Origin: Conus ventricosus | Taxonomy: Eukaryota > Mollusca > Gastropoda > Neogastropoda > Conidae | DNA length: 64,000 nt | Direction of reading: 5' to 3' | Assembly (NCBI GenBank): GCA_018398815.1 | Contig: CM031609.1 | Span: 34,486,799 to 34,550,798 of the forward strand | Shown: positions 61,051 through 64,000 of the stretch, piece by piece | Layout of the letters: each line of letters begins with the position of its first letter | How positions within the stretch are numbered: position 1 is the stretch's first letter | The notes under the pieces: model-generated | Told to the model about the DNA's origin: nothing | The model's database searches: none | Seen by the model: only the letters and a program-made list of their open reading frames with translations | Made by a program: the position numbers and the translations under genes

Positions 61051-61320
61051 TATACAACAGACAGGATCACATCAGGAAGCTAACATAGCAACAGGCTGTA
61101 CAATTTTCTTCAGTACTGTTTGGCAATAATCTTGAGAGCAGCCATGACCTATACAAAGTCAACAGACCTCGGAAACAGATACTGAATGCCCCTCTTAAAT
61201 TATAAAAAGCTTCATGAACGACACAAGTCTCTTCCACCAACGAAAATGAAACACCCACAGTACTGAACAGTCAGACAAGTTGGTTGCTTCATTGAGGTTA
61301 GAGTCACAAACCAAAGAAAT

Positions 61321-61468
61321 CATGACACCCTCTTCCTGTGGAATGAGAAAGTGGCTAAAGCAGTTTCATACACTGTGGCCAACCAAACCATTCCATGATA
61401 CCCTCTTCCTGTGGAATGAGAAAGTGGCTAAAGCAGTTTCATACACTGTGGCCAACCAAACCATTCCA
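61321..61468 (+). repeat. 73-bp tandem duplication
   Basis: Two nearly perfect copies starting CATGACACCCTCTTCCTGTG, within the R2/NeSL-like relic. Confidence 0.9.
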
Positions 61469-62195
61469 AGAGACAGGAGACCCAGTCAAGAACCTCACAT
61501 TCTGAAGGTGGTATGAGAACTCCTTGAAAGACACAAAGTAGGGAATTGAAAGCAAGCAAATGGCAGGAGAAAGCTTGCAGATAATAAGCTAGCCTGGCGT
61601 CATTGCAAATGCGAGGTCTGGTGTCGGCAGTTCATGCTGAGGAGCCAAAGCTCCTCTATATCAGCACTAGCGTAGTGAAATCAATAGAGGACAAAATCAA
61701 CAAGAACACAAGGAAATGTCTCAGTGTCCCACCTTTCGTCAGTTCTGTTGCACTCTACTGTCGCCAAGCACAGCTGAAGCTTCCCTTGAAATCCATCCCC
61801 GAGTTCGAAACGGGAAAAACAAAGTGACTAACCATGCTTGAGGACTGGGGAGTAACAAGGTTGCGAGGTCTATCCAGCCTAATCTGACTAAAGACTGGCA
61901 GCAAAAAGGAAAGGGAGGAAGAGACTGTCGAACAGTAGGGGTCACCAGCACGTACGAAAGAAGAAAGAGGGATGCAAAGAATGAAGTAAAGGGAGCAAGA
62001 AACTAAGGAAAGATAGGAAAGTTGAAGATTCCCCTTAAGGGTGGTAGACATCTGTCCAAGGGGACAAGACTAGCCCTGAGTGAAAACGTTCAACGGTGGG
62101 GAGACAAATCTTATGGGCGTCCGCACAAAGGAAAGAAAAGAAAAAGAAACGAAAAGGGAAAGAGGGATGGAAGACAAACAATGCAGGAATCTCAC

Positions 62196-62348
62196 CTGGG
62201 AGGTGGGGACATCTCTCCACAGAAGTGGCAGATATCCCTGGGCAAGGAAGTTCCGCACAGAAGGTATGAACATCAAGACCATCAGCACCAACATGGCCAC
62301 CGCAATTATGCGTACAGCGAATTTTAAACGGGACATCCTGGTTTTGAT
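62196..62348 (-). CDS. LicD-like gene, exon 1 (signal-anchor N-terminus)
   Basis: On the - strand a strong acceptor (TTATTTGTTTACAG, CAG at 62349-62351) precedes 12 nt of 5' UTR, an ATG at 62336-62334 and 47 codons ending CCCAG before GTGAGA (GT at 62194-62195). The peptide is a short basic cytoplasmic tail (MSRLKFAVR) followed by a hydrophobic anchor, about residues 10-25 (IIAVAMLVLMVLMFI), the usual N-terminus of a Golgi type II membrane enzyme. The upstream acceptor implies at least one 5' UTR exon before 62352. Joined to 57402-57279 and 54357-53558 it gives 1065 nt, or 354 codons plus stop. Introns are about 4.8 kb and 2.9 kb. Confidence 0.75.
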
Positions 62349-62371
62349 CTGTAAACAAATAAAATAAAAAG

Positions 62372-62372
<1 letters not shown>

Positions 62373-62432
<60 letters not shown>
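62373..62432 (+). repeat. (CA)n tract just upstream of the LicD exon 1 acceptor
   Basis: (CA)n on the + strand, so (TG)n in gene sense, 20 bp upstream of the acceptor CAG at 62351-62349. A (TG)n next to a polypyrimidine tract can affect splice choice. Confidence 0.93.
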
Positions 62433-62433
<1 letters not shown>

Positions 62434-62439
62434 GTTTAG

Positions 62440-64000
62440 TTCTCTCAAGTTCAACAAATCCTTTAAGTCTATTTAAAATGCGGAAGACACAATTTCAGTA
62501 ACACTTACTCCAAATCAAATGAAACAAACGGAATAATAAGCAATTTATGCATTTACATAGATCTGTCAGGAGGATCAAAAACTGCTGCCTCTGTAAACTA
62601 GACCACACGAAAAAAAAAGAATACTTACAAACAGAAAGATCAGATGCAGTCATTTCACACAAAATAAATGGATGCAGCTATTTCCATTTGATGATCTTTG
62701 ACAGCTGACAAGATGAGCTGTCAAGATATGATGTTCCTCCAGGGGATGCACATTTCTTTGGTCATAATTTCTTTCTGACATCTGAATATTCCATATCACA
62801 TCTCTTGTCCAAAAACATCCATGTTACAAATTCTTACAAAAAAAATGGTTTAATGGGAAGATCCATTGTGTCATCCCAACTCTATTTCATATTTATGTCA
62901 ACTGGATCAAAATGAATCACTAAGGAAATAAATATACATGTTAACTAGATAATTTAGTATTTAGTCAAACAAAAAATTTAGAAAGAGAGTGGGGTAGTTA
63001 CCGCCAACGACATAGACAAACAAAGCACAGGACAAGACACAATGCATTTCAACCTCTTGGGTCTTCTTCAGGCAAAAACAAATAACATTTAGGACAGTGG
63101 GAACGAAGAACGTAAAGCTCATCAAACAGAACATGTTATCTCCCCAGTTTTCTTTTCTTCATAAATCATAGCGACTTTTAAACACTCTCCTGGCTGAAAA
63201 TATTTGCAGGAAAACTCCTGCAGCTGAAGGGGGGAGGATTATACTACATAGCACTAGAATCATAGTTCTAATATCTTAAGCTTTAAACATCATCTGATTT
63301 GTGAAAATTATTCCATAGCTAGCTGTTCAACTCCTTGTAAAGTGAAGAAGAAAATGTTATTTTATTTCGTACTTTATTTTTCTATTCTTTGCTTTCCAGA
63401 AGATGAAAATGTCTATTTGTTCCATACTTTTTTTTCTGTCTTTCCTTGCTTTCTCTTCCTTTATTTATGTGCTTTGCCAAAAACAGAACAGATATATTTC
63501 ACTACCTTGATACTTTCTCGAAGATACCACCTTCCCATCAAATGTCTGTGCTGCTGCTGATGTTGACGAAAGATGACGAAGGCACTTTGTTTGTTAGTGT
63601 CCTCCTCCTCACACTGTGTCAACTCTAGATGAGAGGAGGACTGGTTTGCAGATGACAGATGAAGGATCAGCCAGCAGATGACAGATGAGGGACCAATCTG
63701 CAGGTGACAGAAAATCAGTCTTACTATGGTATAAACTTACAAGAAAAATTACAATTCTGACGAACAAATCACAAAAGAAAACACGACGCGTTTCAACCTC
63801 TTTGGTCTTCTTCGGGCAAGACACACACCATTGAAGACAATGAAAACGAAGAACAAGCAATCCCTTATCTCATCAAATTGGGCGTAAAATGGATGTGGAA
63901 TCTACTGATGGTATTGATCAATTTTGCCTGCTGTCACCTTTCTTTTTTTTTTTTCTTTCTGCGTACGCAGGCTGATACTCCTGCGGACACTCCCTGTATA
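62440..64000. other. Upstream of LicD exon 1: no coding feature recognised
   Basis: Expected to hold at least one LicD 5' UTR exon, not identified. A roughly 100-bp sequence with CATTTCAACCTCTTGGGTCT (63045) recurs, diverged, at 63788 (CGTTTCAACCTCTTTGGTCT), indicating a dispersed or duplicated repeat. Confidence 0.5.

Larger units (their letters stand above)
58940..61990 (+). mobile_element. R2/NeSL-like LINE reverse transcriptase relic with internal amplification
   Basis: Degraded + strand pieces appear in family order: TWAAEKKGLEKLWEDLK (58970-59035); CFFRDPFQFTKKLSEQLK (59571-59817 open); VQKLIRSAWRNLK, MIADRVYTPKE (59900-59998); VQKGCNPGVC and VWLDMASADGPVPHK (60122-60260); MRFSIKD (60339); IATGCTI (about 61086); FMNDTSLF in place of the catalytic F-x-DD (about 61213); and KINKNTRKCLSVP with LKLPLKSIPEFE (61696-61812). 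Stops and frameshifts are frequent and one catalytic Asp is Asn, so it is dead. A 60-bp array (60331-61050) interrupts the domain and a different LINE fragment is inserted at 59045-59520. It is antisense within LicD intron 1. Confidence 0.75.

Overview
The window is animal nuclear DNA, most likely from a mollusc and possibly a snail. The evidence is spliced genes with GT-AG introns, RLE-type and CR1-like non-LTR retrotransposons, tRNA-headed SINEs, TTAGGG tracts and a very high density of (CA)n, (GA)n and poly-C/poly-G microsatellites. Nothing prokaryotic is present. The species cannot be fixed from sequence alone. A run of exactly 1000 Ns (10764-11763) is a scaffold gap.

Two protein-coding genes are well supported and converge tail to tail, about 34 kb apart. 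On the + strand at 13847-19550, three phase-0 exons encode a complete 392-395 aa glucose-fructose oxidoreductase domain protein (GFOD1/GFOD2 type). On the - strand at 62336-53558, three exons whose phases close exactly encode a 354 aa type II membrane protein with a LicD/fukutin-like nucleotidyltransferase domain. A third, doubtful locus (about 45740-45100, - strand) starts with a housekeeping-like ETS/YY1 promoter and a BED-like zinc finger, but its frame is broken at least twice.

The rest is repeat landscape. 0-11 kb: microsatellites, a 5'-truncated CR1/Jockey-type LINE (about 4760-2560, -), a palindrome cluster (5.38-5.64 kb) and a 20-bp minisatellite (6.57-7.11 kb). 14-18 kb: the GFOD introns hold a 690-bp solo LTR with a 5-bp target duplication, a LINE 3' fragment and a long SINE. 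19.5-53 kb: a probable GFOD 3' UTR, further long-SINE copies (two with perfect 16-bp target duplications), an RLE-type LINE relic, a MULE-like inverted-repeat element filled with TTAGGG repeats, and several tandem arrays (26, 28, about 53, 66, 96 and 98 bp units). 54-62 kb: the LicD introns hold antisense LINE relics, including an R2/NeSL-like reverse transcriptase in which a 60-bp in-frame piece of coding sequence has been amplified into a minisatellite.

The two genes have no evident functional link. No new multi-gene system was found. The most notable items are the recovered LicD gene model, the reverse-transcriptase-derived minisatellite, the roughly 860-bp SINE family and the telomere-repeat-bearing inverted-repeat element.
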